Below, one piece after another: positions 38,078 to 49,306 of a DNA stretch of 64,000 nucleotides; the stretch's first letter is position 1, and each line of letters starts with the position of its first letter. Origin of the DNA: Rhizobium pisi (GTDB taxonomy: Bacteria > Pseudomonadota > Alphaproteobacteria > Rhizobiales > Rhizobiaceae); the NCBI RefSeq assembly GCF_003938655.1, contig NZ_RJJT01000009.1, positions 124,001 to 188,000 on the forward strand, in the 5' to 3' direction. The position numbers and the translations under genes were made by a program. The notes below the pieces were generated by a model that did no database searches, was not told the DNA's origin, and saw only the letters and a program-made list of their open reading frames with translations.

Positions 38078-40732
38078 TCAGCCGGCGAGCGCCACGGCAA
38101 CCGCTTCGATCGCCTCGTCGGCCTTGGCGCCATCCGGGCCGCCGGCCTGCGCCATGTCGGGACGGCCGCCGCCGCCCTTGCCGCCAAGTGCGGCAGAAGC
38201 GACGCGCACCAGATCAACGGCACTGAAACGACCCACGAGATCAGGCGTCACGGCGACGACCGCACTTGCCTTGCCGTCATCGGAAACGCCGATGAGCGTG
38301 ACGACGCCGGAACCGATGCTGGTCTTGCCGTCATCGGCAAGCCCCTTCAAATCCTTGGGATCGACGCCCGAGATCGACTTGCCGAGGAACTTGACGCCGG
38401 CGACCTCGCGCACGGCGTCGCCCGAACCGCCCTGCCCGCCGCCCATGGCGAGCTTGCGCTTGGCGTCGGCCAGTTCCTTCTCGAGCTTGCGGCGCTCGTC
38501 CATCAGCGCTTCGACGCGCGAGAGAACGTCGGACGGCTGAACCTTCAACGAGGCGGCAAGCGTCTTCACGCGTTCGTCCTGCTCGGCCAGATATTCACGC
38601 GCCGACTCGCCGGTCACCGCTTCGATACGACGAACGCCCGCACCGACGGCGCTTTCGCCGAGAATGCGCACGAGGCCGATCTGGCCGGTCGCCGACACAT
38701 GCGTGCCGCCGCAGAGTTCGACCGAGTAAGGCTTGCCGGCCTTGACGCCGCGCACGCCCTCGCCCATCGCCACGACGCGCACTTCATCGCCGTACTTCTC
38801 GCCGAACAGCGCCATCGCACCTTCGGCAATTGCATCGTCGACGCTCATCAGGCGGGTCGTGACGGGCGCATTCTGCAGCACGATCTCGTTGGCCATGTCC
38901 TCGACGACCTTCAGCTCCTCGGCCGACATCGGCTTCGGATGCGAAACGTCGAAACGCAGGCGCTCGGGCGCAACCAGCGAGCCCTTCTGCGCAACATGGG
39001 TGCCGAGCACTTCGCGCATCGCCTCGTGCAACAGGTGCGTCGCCGAGTGGTTGGCGCGCAGGCGCGAACGGCGGGCGTGGTCGACCGTCAGCACGACCGC
39101 ATCGCCAGCCTTGATCACACCATCGACGACTATGCCCACATGCACGAACAGGCCTTCGCCCCTCTTTTGTGTATCTGAAATCTCGATCTTGCCGTGGTCG
39201 GACGAGATCATGCCCGTATCGCCCATCTGGCCGCCGGATTCACCGTAGAACGGCGTCTGGTTGACGACGATCTGCACCTTATCGCCGGCCTTGGCTTCAG
39301 TCGCAACGGCACCATCCTTGACGATCGCCTGCACCACGCCTTCGGCAGCTTCCGTGTCGTAACCGAGGAATTCGGTTGCACCGTGCTTTTCCTTGAGCTC
39401 GAACCAGACGGTTTCCGTCGCCTTTTCGCCGGAACCGGCCCAGTGCGACCGTGCTTCAGCCTTCTGGCGCTGCATGGCATCAGTGAAGCCTGATATATCG
39501 ACGCCGATTTCGCGAGCGCGCAGTGCATCCTGCGTCAGGTCGAGCGGGAAGCCGTAGGTGTCGTAGAGCTTAAAGGCGGTCTCGCCATCCAGCATATCGC
39601 CCTTGGAAAGATCCGTGGTCGCGTCCGACAGAAGCGACAGGCCGCGCTCCAGCGTCTTGCGGAAGCGGTTTTCTTCGAGCTTCAGCGTTTCGGAGATCAA
39701 CGCCTCTGCGCGCACCAGTTCCGGATAGGCGCGGCCCATCTGCTGCACCAGCGTCGGCAGCAGCTTGTACATCAGCGGCTCCTTGGCGCCGAGAAGCTGG
39801 GCATGGCGCATGGCGCGGCGCATGATACGGCGCAGCACATAGCCGCGGCCTTCGTTCGACGGTAGCACGCCATCGGCGATCAGGAAGGCCGAGGAGCGCA
39901 GGTGGTCGGCGATGACGCGGTGGCTGGCGCTGCCCTCTGCCTTGGCCCCCATCGTATCCTCGATGGTGCCGATCAACGTGCGGAAAAGGTCGGTGTCGAA
40001 CACGCTCTGAACGCCCTGCAGAACGGCAGCCATGCGCTCCAGGCCCATGCCGGTATCGATCGACGGGCGCGGCAGCGGGTTGCGTACGCCTGGCTCGGTC
40101 TGTTCGAACTGCATGAAAACAAGGTTCCAGAATTCCAGGAACCGGTCGCCGTCTTCCTCCGGCGAGCCGGGAGGGCCGCCCCAGACGTTCTCGCCCTGGT
40201 CGATGAAGATTTCGGAGCACGGGCCGCAGGGGCCGGTATCGCCCATCTGCCAGAAATTGTCGGAGGTCGGGATGCGGATGATCTTGTCGTCGGAAAAGCC
40301 GGCGATCTTCTTCCAGAGCGTCGCTGCTTCCTCGTCCTCGGAATAGACGGTGACCAGCAGGCGGTTCTTCGGAAGGTCGAAACCTTCGGTGACGAGCTTC
40401 CAGGCAAGCTCGATCGCATTCTCCTTGAAATAATCGCCGAAGGAGAAATTGCCGAGCATTTCGAAGAAGGTCAGGTGGCGCGCGGTGTAGCCGACATTGT
40501 CGAGGTCGTTATGCTTGCCGCCGGCGCGCACGCACTTCTGCGAGGTTGTCGCCGTGAAATAAGGGCGCTTTTCCAGGCCGGTGAAGACGTTCTTGAACTG
40601 CACCATGCCGGCATTGGTGAACATCAGCGTCGGGTCGTTGCGCGGCACCAGCGGGCTCGACGAAACGATCTCGTGGCCGTTCTTCTTGAAATAGTCGAGG
40701 AAGGTCGACCGGATATCGTTCACGCCGCTCAT
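38078..40732 (-). CDS. alaS: Alanyl-tRNA synthetase
   Basis: The product has 884 residues. The class II catalytic domain begins [34 protein letters not shown]. The editing domain has [12 protein letters not shown] and the second metal motif CGGTH. The C-terminal oligomerisation and DHHA1 region ends with [20 protein letters not shown]. It charges tRNA-Ala and removes Ser or Gly misacylation. It follows recA on the same strand, an order common in alphaproteobacteria. Confidence 0.98.
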   Translation of the reverse strand: MSGVNDIRSTFLDYFKKNGHEIVSSSPLVPRNDPTLMFTNAGMVQFKNVFTGLEKRPYFTATTSQKCVRAGGKHNDLDNVGYTARHLTFFEMLGNFSFGDYFKENAIELAWKLVTEGFDLPKNRLLVTVYSEDEEAATLWKKIAGFSDDKIIRIPTSDNFWQMGDTGPCGPCSEIFIDQGENVWGGPPGSPEEDGDRFLEFWNLVFMQFEQTEPGVRNPLPRPSIDTGMGLERMAAVLQGVQSVFDTDLFRTLIGTIEDTMGAKAEGSASHRVIADHLRSSAFLIADGVLPSNEGRGYVLRRIMRRAMRHAQLLGAKEPLMYKLLPTLVQQMGRAYPELVRAEALISETLKLEENRFRKTLERGLSLLSDATTDLSKGDMLDGETAFKLYDTYGFPLDLTQDALRAREIGVDISGFTDAMQRQKAEARSHWAGSGEKATETVWFELKEKHGATEFLGYDTEAAEGVVQAIVKDGAVATEAKAGDKVQIVVNQTPFYGESGGQMGDTGMISSDHGKIEISDTQKRGEGLFVHVGIVVDGVIKAGDAVVLTVDHARRSRLRANHSATHLLHEAMREVLGTHVAQKGSLVAPERLRFDVSHPKPMSAEELKVVEDMANEIVLQNAPVTTRLMSVDDAIAEGAMALFGEKYGDEVRVVAMGEGVRGVKAGKPYSVELCGGTHVSATGQIGLVRILGESAVGAGVRRIEAVTGESAREYLAEQDERVKTLAASLKVQPSDVLSRVEALMDERRKLEKELADAKRKLAMGGGQGGSGDAVREVAGVKFLGKSISGVDPKDLKGLADDGKTSIGSGVVTLIGVSDDGKASAVVAVTPDLVGRFSAVDLVRVASAALGGKGGGGRPDMAQAGGPDGAKADEAIEAVAVALAG

Positions 40733-40811
40733 TCTATGCCCTTCAATGCTGCCCGAGGCAGGTCAATCTAAATCCATCGGCTTTTAACGTTCACCTCCGC
40801 CACTGTCCAGC

Positions 40812-40851
40812 CGACAAACAAAACCAGCCGCATTCTGATCAAGAATGCGGC
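40812..40851 (-). terminator. Rho-independent terminator of recA
   Basis: The 10-bp stem GCCGCATTCT/AGAATGCGGC (40827-40836, 40842-40851) lies 47 bases after the recA stop. On the minus strand it is followed by TGGTTTTGTTTG. Confidence 0.88.
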
Positions 40852-40897
40852 CGGCCTGGGCTTTCAAATGGATTGGCGGACGAACTGAACGCTAAAA

Positions 40898-41986
<1,089 letters not shown>

Positions 41987-42033
41987 CCGATCCACCTTTA
42001 GGTTATTGAAGCCGCTCAAGCAATGTCGAGTTT

Positions 42034-42048
42034 GTACCCTATTTGTTC
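42034..42048 (-). promoter_or_regulatory. LexA (SOS) operator of recA, GAAC-N7-GTAC form
   Basis: On the minus strand GAAC and GTAC are spaced by seven bases (42034-42048), 47 bases before the recA start. This departs from the common alphaproteobacterial GAAC-N7-GAAC / GTTC-N7-GTTC form, but it is the form established by mutation for the Rhizobium etli recA operator. LexA should bind here and release recA after DNA damage. Confidence 0.85.
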
Positions 42049-42215
42049 CACTCTCGCAATAGGCGATCAAACAATTGAAAGAAAAAGGTAAAACGATCCG
42101 TGTTCTATATTTGTTTTATCGATGCAAAGCAACGGCTTAGACCGCATGCGCCGGGTGCGATGCACCAAGTTGCGGCGTTCCGATTCGCTCGTCCAGGATA
42201 TGGAGAGCGGTTGAA

Positions 42216-43160
42216 ATGAAAAGAAAGATTCTCGTTCTCGGTGGCGCCCATATCGACCGGCGCGGCCGCATCTCAGGCGAGACTGCGCCGGGCGCCAGCA
42301 ACCCCGGCACATGGTTCGAGGAGCCCGGCGGCGGTGGCTTCAATGCGGCGCGCAATCTCGCAAGGCTCGGCTTTCAGGTGACGATGATCTCGCCGCGCGG
42401 CGGCGATCCCTTGGGCGAGATGGTCGGCGAAGCCGCCGATTTTGCCGGCATCGACGACCGGCCTTTCGTCTTCCTCGATCGCAAGACGCCGAGCTACACC
42501 GCCATTATCGAGAAGGACGGCAATCTGGTCATCGCCCTTGCCGACATGGAGCTTTATCGTTTCTTCGTGCCGCGCCGTCTTTCCATTCGTTGGGTGCGGG
42601 AAGCCTTCGCCGCCCATGATTTCATTCTTTTCGATGCCAACCTGCCGGAAGAGACGATCGCGGCGATCGTTGCAAAGGCAAACTCCCTCCAAAAGCCCGT
42701 CGCGGCGATCGCCATCTCGCCGGCGAAGGTTGTCAGGCTGACACCCTGCATCGGGGATATCGACTACCTGTTCCTCAACGAGGCCGAAGCCGCCGCTCTT
42801 ACCGGCGAACGGCCCGAGGATGCGGGCGGCTGGCCGCCGCTTTTAAACGAGATCGGCATCAAAAGCGCCGTCGTCACCCGTGGCCGGCGCGAGCTGGTTG
42901 CGATTTGCGAGGGCCGCGCGGTGACACTGCAGCCGCCGATCGCCGATACGGTCGCCGATGTTACGGGCGCCGGCGATTCCCTTGCCGCCGGCACGCTTGC
43001 GGCCTTGATGGCGGGCCTGCCGCTCGAGGAAGCTGTCCGCTATGGCGCGGCCGCCGCCATCCTCACCGTGCAGTCGCGGCACGCCGTCAATGAAAATCTG
43101 ACGCCGGACCTCTTGAATGAGGCGCTTGCCCTTGTTCCCGCGGCCCGAATTCTGCATTGA
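42216..43160 (+). CDS. psuK: PfkB-family kinase, probable pseudouridine kinase
   Basis: The product has 314 residues. The PfkB marks are GGGGFNAARNLARLG near residue 40 and the C-terminal DVTGAGDSLAAGTLAALM with the catalytic Asp. The gene is directly followed by psuG with the REP palindrome between, and this pairing is the usual PsuK-PsuG pathway: the kinase makes pseudouridine 5'-phosphate, which psuG splits. A sugar kinase role is the alternative. Confidence 0.87.
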   Translation: MKRKILVLGGAHIDRRGRISGETAPGASNPGTWFEEPGGGGFNAARNLARLGFQVTMISPRGGDPLGEMVGEAADFAGIDDRPFVFLDRKTPSYTAIIEKDGNLVIALADMELYRFFVPRRLSIRWVREAFAAHDFILFDANLPEETIAAIVAKANSLQKPVAAIAISPAKVVRLTPCIGDIDYLFLNEAEAAALTGERPEDAGGWPPLLNEIGIKSAVVTRGRRELVAICEGRAVTLQPPIADTVADVTGAGDSLAAGTLAALMAGLPLEEAVRYGAAAAILTVQSRHAVNENLTPDLLNEALALVPAARILH

Positions 43161-43179
43161 AGCGGCGAATTAAATAGTT

Positions 43180-43227
43180 GAGCATGATGTCGTCCGAAAA
43201 CCGCTCACACTTTTCGGCATCATGCTC
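43180..43227. repeat. Rhizobial REP-like palindrome
   Basis: A 48-base element with ends GAGCATGATG and CATCATGCTC, inner arms CGAAAA/TTTTCG and centre CCGCTCACAC. This element, seen in many Rhizobiales intergenic regions, lies between psuK and psuG and could process or pause the shared transcript. Confidence 0.75.
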
Positions 43228-43248
43228 TGTCGATCACAGGACACGACC

Positions 43249-44181
43249 ATGACCAAGCCCATCTCCCCTCTTCTGCCGATCGCCTATTCGAAGGAGGTCG
43301 CGAGCGCCAAACAGCGCGGCGCACCGCTGGTGGCGCTGGAATCGACCATCATCACCCACGGCATGCCCTATCCTGGCAATATCGAGATGGCCCGCAGCGT
43401 CGAGGCAATCATCCGCGAACAGGGCGCGGTGCCGGCAACGATCGCCGTCATTCACGGCACGCTGCATATCGGCCTTGAAGCGAACGAGCTGGAACAGCTC
43501 GCCAAGGCGACCGAGGTGATGAAGGTGTCGCGCGCCGATCTCGCCTTCGCGATCGCCGAGCGCCGCACCGGCGCCACCACGGTCGCGGCGACGATGATTG
43601 CAGCGGCCCGCGCCGGCATCCGCGTCTTTGCAACGGGCGGCATCGGCGGCGTGCATCGCGGCGCCGAGGAGAGCTTCGACATTTCAGCCGATCTGGAGGA
43701 ACTGGCGCGCACCGGCGTCATCGTCGTCTGCGCCGGCGCAAAGGCGATCCTCGACATTCCGAAAACGCTGGAAGTTCTCGAAACCCGCGGCGTGCCCGTC
43801 GTCACCTATGAGAGCGAGGAATTCCCTGCCTTCTGGTCGCGCTCCTCAGGCATATCAAGCCCGCTGTCGCTGAACAGCCCGGCCGCCATCGCCAATTTTC
43901 AGACCGTGCGCGAACAGCTCGGCATCGACGGCGGCATGCTCGTCGCCAATCCGGTGCCCGAAGCCGACGAGATCGCGCGCGAAGAGATGGAAATCTATAT
44001 CGAGCGGGCGCTCGACAGCGCCGAGCGCGACGAGATCACCGGCAAGGCGGTCACGCCCTACCTGCTCTCGACCATTTTCGACCTGACGGACGGCCAGAGC
44101 CTCAAGACGAATATTGCACTGGTTGAGAACAATGCCCGGCTTGCGGCTGAGATTGCGGTCGCGCTGGGGAATGAGGATTAA
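43249..44181 (+). CDS. psuG: Pseudouridine-5'-phosphate glycosidase
   Basis: The product has 310 residues. VALESTIITHGMPYPGNIEMA, with the conserved Glu, opens the enzyme. RRTGATTVAATMIAAARAGIRVFATGGIGGVHRG carries the catalytic Lys-free loop of this family's manganese site, and FPAFWSRSSG and NPVPEADEI are further conserved marks. It cleaves pseudouridine 5'-phosphate to uracil and ribose 5-phosphate. The start at 43249 (MTKPIS) is chosen over the upstream ATG at 43222, which lies in the repeat. Confidence 0.94.
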   Translation: MTKPISPLLPIAYSKEVASAKQRGAPLVALESTIITHGMPYPGNIEMARSVEAIIREQGAVPATIAVIHGTLHIGLEANELEQLAKATEVMKVSRADLAFAIAERRTGATTVAATMIAAARAGIRVFATGGIGGVHRGAEESFDISADLEELARTGVIVVCAGAKAILDIPKTLEVLETRGVPVVTYESEEFPAFWSRSSGISSPLSLNSPAAIANFQTVREQLGIDGGMLVANPVPEADEIAREEMEIYIERALDSAERDEITGKAVTPYLLSTIFDLTDGQSLKTNIALVENNARLAAEIAVALGNED

Positions 44182-44267
44182 CTGGGTCCGGCCGGAATCG
44201 CCTTGGCAGATAGGTAGTGCCGTTCCAGCCCCCTCGGGGGCGGACACGGCACAACGCCTACCGCGGC

Positions 44268-46859
44268 TCACCCGTCCAGCGTTTCCTTGACGACGACGGC
44301 CAGCTGTTTCAGCGAGAAAGGCTTCGGCAAAAATCCGAACTTTGCATCCGGCGGCAGGTTGCGGGCAAAGGCATCCTCGGCGTAGCCCGACACGAAGATG
44401 AATTTCAGGTCGGGATAGGTCTTGCGCAGCTCGCCCAGCAGCGTCGGGCCGTCCATTTCGGGCATGACAACGTCGGAAACGACGATGTCGACCTTGCCGT
44501 CAAGCTCTTCCATGATGGCGAGCGCCTCGACGCCCGAGCCCGCCTCGTGCACGGTATAGCCGCGCGTTTCCAGCATGCGCTTGCCGCCGCGTCGCACCGC
44601 CTCTTCGTCCTCGACGAGAAGGATGACGGCCGATCCCGTCAGGTCCTCCGGTTGCTGCGCCGCCGGTGCCTCGGGCCGCGCGCCGACTTCGGCGATCGCA
44701 TCCACCTCGCCCGCAACCGCCGGTTCCGGAATGTGGCGCGGCAGGAAGACGCGGAAGGTCGTGCCTTTACCGACTTCGGATTCCGGCTGGATGTAACCGC
44801 CCGACTGCTTGACGATGCCGTAGACCATGGCGAGGCCGAGGCCGGTGCCCTTGCCGACGTCCTTGGTGGTGAAGAACGGCTCGAAGATCTTGTCCATGAT
44901 CTCGGGCGCAATGCCCGTGCCATTGTCGGCGACCTCGACCAGCACCATGTCCTCGGCCGGCATGTAGGAATAGTTGAAGGCGGCGACCTCGGCGGCGGTC
45001 AGATTGCGGGTGCGCAGCGTCAGCTTCCCGCCGTCGGGCATGGCGTCGCGCGCATTGACGCAGAGATTGATCAGCACCTGCTCGAACTGCGAAAGATCCG
45101 TTTTGACGGGCCAGAGGTCGCGGCCATATTGCACGTCGAGCTTGACGTTGGTGCCGGAAAGCAAACGGTCGACCAGCATGCGCAGGTCGCCGACGACGTC
45201 GGTAAGGTTCAGCACCGAAGGCCGCATCGTCTGCTTGCGCGAGAAGGCGAGCAACTGTCGCACTAGCACCGCGGCGCGGTTGGCGTTGCGCTTGATCTCC
45301 ATCAGATCGGCGAAGCTCGCATCGGAGGGCCGCGCCTGCAGAAGCAGATGGTCGGAGGAAAGCAGGATCGCCGTCAGCACGTTGTTGAAGTCGTGCGCGA
45401 TGCCGCCGGCAAGCGTTCCCACCGCATTCATCTTCTGCGTCTGCGCCATCTGCGCTTCCAGCGCCTTCTGTTCGGTCACCTCGACCGCATAGACGATCGC
45501 GGCCTCCTCGGGCGCCTCGTCGCTCTGGTCGATGACGGCATTGACATAGAAGCGGAAATAACGCGCCTCATCGGTCGGCGTGCGGGTGTCGAGCGGCGCG
45601 ATGTCGCCCTGCCGGTCTTTCGCCGCCGCCAGCGCCTCGGCCAGCTGCGGCCGGTCGCTCTCCTGGACGATGATTTCGAGATGTGGCCGCTTTTCGAGAT
45701 CGTCACGCGAGACGACGCCCGAAAACAGCTTCAGGAACGGCGCATTGGTGCGCAGGATGCGTCCGTCACCGTCGACCGAGGCGATCGCCATCGGCGTATT
45801 GTTGAAGAAGCGGGTGAAACGCATGGCGGCGGCCGACGCCGAGTGGCCGTTTTCGTCGCCCTTTTCGCGCGCCAGCACGATCGTCCGGCTTTCACCGGGT
45901 GCGCCATCGCGCATCGAGGTGACGCTGTGGATGATCTGTACCGGCAGGCTCTGCCCGTTGGTCTTGCGCAGGTCGAGATCGAGCGTCACGGTCTTTTTCA
46001 GGCCGGGTTCCGCCTGCACCGACTGGATCAGCGCCAGCCCCTCGCCAGCCACGACATCGCCGATCGTCATCGAGCCCGGCACGAACTTGGTCAGGTCGAG
46101 GCCGAGCCACTCGGCAAGCGTCGCATTCAAATAGAAGATCTCGCCCTTCCTGCCGGCGGAGAAGAAACCGGCCGGTGCATGGTCGAGATAGTCGATCGCG
46201 TTCTGCAATTCCTTGAAGAAACGCTCCTGGTCGTCGCGTTCGGCGGTGATGTCGGTGATCTGCCAGATCTGTAGCGGCTTGCTGCCGTTCTCCTCCGGAT
46301 GCAGCAGCCGTGCCTTCAGCCGGTACCAGTGCGCGCCGGAGTTGTTGCTGCCCGGCCCGACAGCGCGCAGCAGACGGAATTCCTCGCTGCCCTCCTTGCC
46401 CTCCCGCAGGCCGTTAACCAGCCTGTAGAGCGCCTCGTTGGATTCGCGGTGGCGAGACAGCAACGTTTCCAGCGTCTGCACCTCGGTCGCCTTGCGCGCA
46501 CCGGTCAGCGCGCCATAGGCGGCGTTGGCATAGATGATCCTGCCCTTTTCGTCGGTGATCAGCGTGCCGTCGGGATGACTGTTGAGGAAAGAGCGCGCCA
46601 GGCTGTCGGACTGGCGCTGCGGCATCACCTCGATGAAGCCGATGACCGAGGACACCAGAAAGAAGATGCCGACCATCGCGAGCACGCCGAGGCCGCCGAG
46701 CACAATCTCGTTATCAAGCGACCGCTTGAAGACGACGAAGCCGCCGGCGGCCGCGATCAACACGAGCGCAAGCAGAAGAATGCGCAAAACCGTGCCAGAA
46801 CGCCCCCCACGATCCACAAGCGGTGCGTTATAGTCGTCGGCCTGACGCGGTTTCGTCAT
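44268..46859 (-). CDS. cckA: Cell-cycle hybrid histidine kinase CckA
   Basis: The product has 863 residues. Two membrane helices (about 25-46 and 53-79) are followed by three PAS-like units (about 88-205, 225-330, 345-460). The phosphoacceptor is His489 in [15 protein letters not shown], and the HATPase follows. The C-terminal receiver has the phospho-Asp at 796 ([12 protein letters not shown]). CckA feeds ChpT, CtrA and CpdR in alphaproteobacteria. No chpT or ctrA gene is in the window, though an Hpt gene is at 57287 and CtrA-type boxes lie beside it. The gene is essential in related bacteria. Confidence 0.92.
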   Translation of the reverse strand: MTKPRQADDYNAPLVDRGGRSGTVLRILLLALVLIAAAGGFVVFKRSLDNEIVLGGLGVLAMVGIFFLVSSVIGFIEVMPQRQSDSLARSFLNSHPDGTLITDEKGRIIYANAAYGALTGARKATEVQTLETLLSRHRESNEALYRLVNGLREGKEGSEEFRLLRAVGPGSNNSGAHWYRLKARLLHPEENGSKPLQIWQITDITAERDDQERFFKELQNAIDYLDHAPAGFFSAGRKGEIFYLNATLAEWLGLDLTKFVPGSMTIGDVVAGEGLALIQSVQAEPGLKKTVTLDLDLRKTNGQSLPVQIIHSVTSMRDGAPGESRTIVLAREKGDENGHSASAAAMRFTRFFNNTPMAIASVDGDGRILRTNAPFLKLFSGVVSRDDLEKRPHLEIIVQESDRPQLAEALAAAKDRQGDIAPLDTRTPTDEARYFRFYVNAVIDQSDEAPEEAAIVYAVEVTEQKALEAQMAQTQKMNAVGTLAGGIAHDFNNVLTAILLSSDHLLLQARPSDASFADLMEIKRNANRAAVLVRQLLAFSRKQTMRPSVLNLTDVVGDLRMLVDRLLSGTNVKLDVQYGRDLWPVKTDLSQFEQVLINLCVNARDAMPDGGKLTLRTRNLTAAEVAAFNYSYMPAEDMVLVEVADNGTGIAPEIMDKIFEPFFTTKDVGKGTGLGLAMVYGIVKQSGGYIQPESEVGKGTTFRVFLPRHIPEPAVAGEVDAIAEVGARPEAPAAQQPEDLTGSAVILLVEDEEAVRRGGKRMLETRGYTVHEAGSGVEALAIMEELDGKVDIVVSDVVMPEMDGPTLLGELRKTYPDLKFIFVSGYAEDAFARNLPPDAKFGFLPKPFSLKQLAVVVKETLDG

Positions 46860-47173
46860 GTATTCCTCACATAAACCCTTCCTTCTCAGTCACTAGCACG
46901 AGGACGAAGCAGGAATCAGGCACTCTTTTCTTCTTAGCAATTTGCCACGCCCGCAAGAACAGCGGTAGTCGGCAAGACTGCTTGAATTCACAGACAAGAA
47001 CGCCATCTGCCCCTGAAGCCTGCCACCGTTGCCCGCAAAGGTGCAATGTCGGCAAGCGCGACCCGGCACAACACGAAATCGCGTCCACACGTGACTGGAC
47101 AGAACCGGCGGCCCTTGCCTAAGGAACGGAAAAGTCGTCAATATGTGCCTGATGTGAAATGGAGTGAGTGACT
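46860..47173. other. Gene-free stretch between divergent cckA and fliO-like genes
   Basis: These 314 bases separate two divergent starts and must hold both promoters. I see no clear hairpin, repeat or coding frame, and no TTAA-N7-TTAAC CtrA box. A GGAG sequence before 47174 is the ribosome site of the fliO-like gene. Confidence 0.5.
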
Positions 47174-48214
47174 ATGTTGGATGATGTTGTCGGAGCTTAC
47201 GGCGGTCGTTTCCTGCTTGCGGCCGGTGGCGTCGGACTGGCGCTTCTCCTGCTCATCGTCGTTTTGTGGGTGATCCGCAACCGCGCGCCCTCGCCCTTCG
47301 TGCGTGGCGGCCGCAACCGCCAGCCCCGCCTGCAGGTCCTGGACGCAGCGGCCGTCGATACCCGCCGCCGGCTGGTGCTGGTGCGCCGCGACGACGTCGA
47401 GCACCTGATCATGATCGGCGGCCCGACCGATGTCGTAATTGAAAGCCGCATCCTGCCCGCGGCGGCCGAACAGCCGGAAAGCGCCTTTCGCCCGCAGCCG
47501 GTAGAGCAGCGCCCCGTATCGACCGTGCGGCCGGATACACCGCCCGCCCCTTCGCCGCGGCCGGTTGCTGCCCGTGTCGAGCCGGCCGCAGAACCTTCCT
47601 TCTCCGCGCCAGCCTCGCTGGAACCGCGCCCGCGGCCCGAACCGCCGGCCCAGCCGGTCGCCGCGCCGCCCGTGGCGACGAGCCCCCTTCCAGCGGAACC
47701 CGTGATGCCTCCCGTTGCGGCTCCGGTTTCGGCCGAACGCGACATTCCGCTGCGCGCCGCCGCGCCACAGCCCCGCCCGCCGGAGCGCCCCGCCGCTCCT
47801 CCGGCAGCGCAGCCCGCGTCGTTCCGGGATGCCGCGAGCGCGGCCGAGATCCTCGACGCCGCCCGCCAGCGCGTGCTGCCGCAACAGCGCATCGAGCCCG
47901 AAGTTTCCGCCCCGCCTGTCCAGGACATGCCGGCGGCGGCGCGTACAGCCGAGGCCGTGGACGACGCGGCGGCGCAATCGGCAGCGATCCGACGTGATTT
48001 CCAGCGCGTGCTGGAGCAGGAAATGTCGAATAACCTGACGGCCGAACGCGTCGTCCAGGCTCCGGCAAATCAGACGCCCCGCCAGGCAGCACCGCAGCCC
48101 GGCAACCTGCCGCGCCGCGATCCCGACCTTGCGCCGATCACCGGCGCCGATACCGAGCTGCAGAAGGAAGTCGCCCGTATCTTCGGTGAAATGAGCGTCA
48201 ATCGCGACAAGTGA
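47174..48214 (+). CDS. FliO-like protein with long Pro/Ala-rich region
   Basis: The product has 346 residues. One helix (about residues 13-36) is followed by basic residues and RLQVLDAAAVDTRRRLVLVRRDDVEHLIMIGG, a FliO-type domain as in flagellar export. A Pro/Ala-rich region of about 170 residues follows, then a short helical end. No other flagellar gene is near; in rhizobia the flagellar cluster lies elsewhere. It is divergent from cckA. The name FliO is an inference from the domain; a role outside flagella is possible. A GTG at 47168 is an alternative start. Confidence 0.7.
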   Translation: MLDDVVGAYGGRFLLAAGGVGLALLLLIVVLWVIRNRAPSPFVRGGRNRQPRLQVLDAAAVDTRRRLVLVRRDDVEHLIMIGGPTDVVIESRILPAAAEQPESAFRPQPVEQRPVSTVRPDTPPAPSPRPVAARVEPAAEPSFSAPASLEPRPRPEPPAQPVAAPPVATSPLPAEPVMPPVAAPVSAERDIPLRAAAPQPRPPERPAAPPAAQPASFRDAASAAEILDAARQRVLPQQRIEPEVSAPPVQDMPAAARTAEAVDDAAAQSAAIRRDFQRVLEQEMSNNLTAERVVQAPANQTPRQAAPQPGNLPRRDPDLAPITGADTELQKEVARIFGEMSVNRDK

Positions 48215-48608
48215 GCGGGCGCGAAAGCCGAGCCTCTTTCATCACCAAGTTGCATAAAAGCCGCATTGCTGCGACTTTCGGTTCCCGATGCCTCAGGGGG
48301 CTCCATCTCACGCGGATAATTTGTTATCCCTGAGCGTGAAGAGCGTTGGCGCATCGAGGTTGCACTTTGCCTAAGTAAATACCGGTCTCACTCCAGTTTC
48401 ACCCGTATTGCCGGACAGCGGGCATGCTGACGGCGTATGAACATGTTCACCGGGTGGTGGCGAGAGACCGGTTTGGCATTGTTGACATGTGCCATGTGCA
48501 GCTCCGCTGTCTCAGCTCTTCCGCCGCCCAGAACATCGCCACACCGTGCCCGCAAGGGCTTTCTCAAGCACCATCGTGGTGGACTTCCGAACGGAAGACC
48601 AAGACGAT
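48215..48608. other. Gene-free stretch between the FliO-like and DUF1062 genes
   Basis: The 394 bases have no convincing coding frame; overlapping frames at 48424 and 48437 read into the DUF1062 gene in the wrong phase. A weak hairpin AAAGCCGC...GCGACTTT lies near 48256. A larger hairpin at 48309-48338 has stem GGATAA/TTATCC (48314-48319, 48324-48329) with an outer CACGC/GCGTG. It may be a terminator-free 3' structure, an operator or part of an unrecognised RNA. Confidence 0.45.
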
Positions 48609-49244
48609 ATGTGCAGTACCCTTCAGGTCCGATGGACCATTCTACCCAAAACAGCGCCCCAGCCTTGGATTGCATGCAGCGGATGCGGAGGCCTCAGAGC
48701 TTTCCGATGCAGCGACAAGATCCGGCTCAACGCCAATGGCCGCAGGCTCGACGCCTGGCTCATCTACAAATGCCTGGCCTGCGAAAAGACATGGAACCGT
48801 CCGATCTTCGAACGCCGGAATGTTCGCGACATCGATCCCGCAACCCTCGCAGCATTGCAGTCCAACGATCCGGATTGGATTCGGGCGGAAGCCTTCAATC
48901 TCGAGGCCCTCAGGCCCAAGTCGCAGCGTGTGGACGAATTTGCCGAATTCGACATCGCAAAAGAGATTCGGCAGGAAACATCTGATTGGACGAGGCTGGA
49001 AATCGAACTGATGGTCCCGTTTCCATCAAGCACGCGCCTCGACCGCCTGCTGGCGTCCGAGCTGAAAGTGTCCCGCACGCGGCTGCAAGCTCTTCACCAG
49101 GAAGGTATGTTACGAACGGATTCGGACCGAGCCGACATCCTGCGACGGCGGATCAGGAACGGCACCAGGGTTGCGGTTGACCTCGCCGCCGAGACGGGCC
49201 GGGAGCAGTGGTGGAAACCCCTGGCGACCGGAAGCCCGCTGTAA
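48609..49244 (+). CDS. DUF1062 protein: zinc ribbon plus S4-like C-terminus
   Basis: The product has 211 residues. Two CxxC pairs, Cys23/26 in IACSGCGG and Cys55/58 in YKCLACEKTW, form a zinc ribbon. After an acidic middle the C-terminal part TRLDRLLASELKVSRTRLQAL...LRRRIRNGTRVAVDL reads like an S4 RNA-binding fold. The family is DUF1062 with no known function. A role with RNA or ribosomes is inference from these two parts. The start at 48609 is set by the family N-terminus; the frame is open to 48489. Confidence 0.78.
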   Translation: MCSTLQVRWTILPKTAPQPWIACSGCGGLRAFRCSDKIRLNANGRRLDAWLIYKCLACEKTWNRPIFERRNVRDIDPATLAALQSNDPDWIRAEAFNLEALRPKSQRVDEFAEFDIAKEIRQETSDWTRLEIELMVPFPSSTRLDRLLASELKVSRTRLQALHQEGMLRTDSDRADILRRRIRNGTRVAVDLAAETGREQWWKPLATGSPL

Positions 49245-49248
49245 TTGG

Positions 49249-49281
49249 ATAAGGCGCCGCGAACGGATCGCGGCGCCTTAT
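49249..49281. terminator. Bidirectional hairpin between convergent DUF1062 and dksA genes
   Basis: A 14-bp perfect stem ATAAGGCGCCGCGA / TCGCGGCGCCTTAT (49249-49262, 49268-49281) with a 5-base loop lies five bases past the DUF1062 stop and 25 bases past the dksA stop. There is no T-run, so termination may be partial. Confidence 0.65.
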
Positions 49282-49306
49282 GACTCTCAAGCTTGCATGA
49301 AAACCG

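Noticed and set aside
48424-49011. Alternative overlapping frames at 48424 and 48437 as genes
   Set aside because: They run into the DUF1062 gene in the wrong phase; the DUF1062 frame has zinc-ribbon cysteines and a family match.
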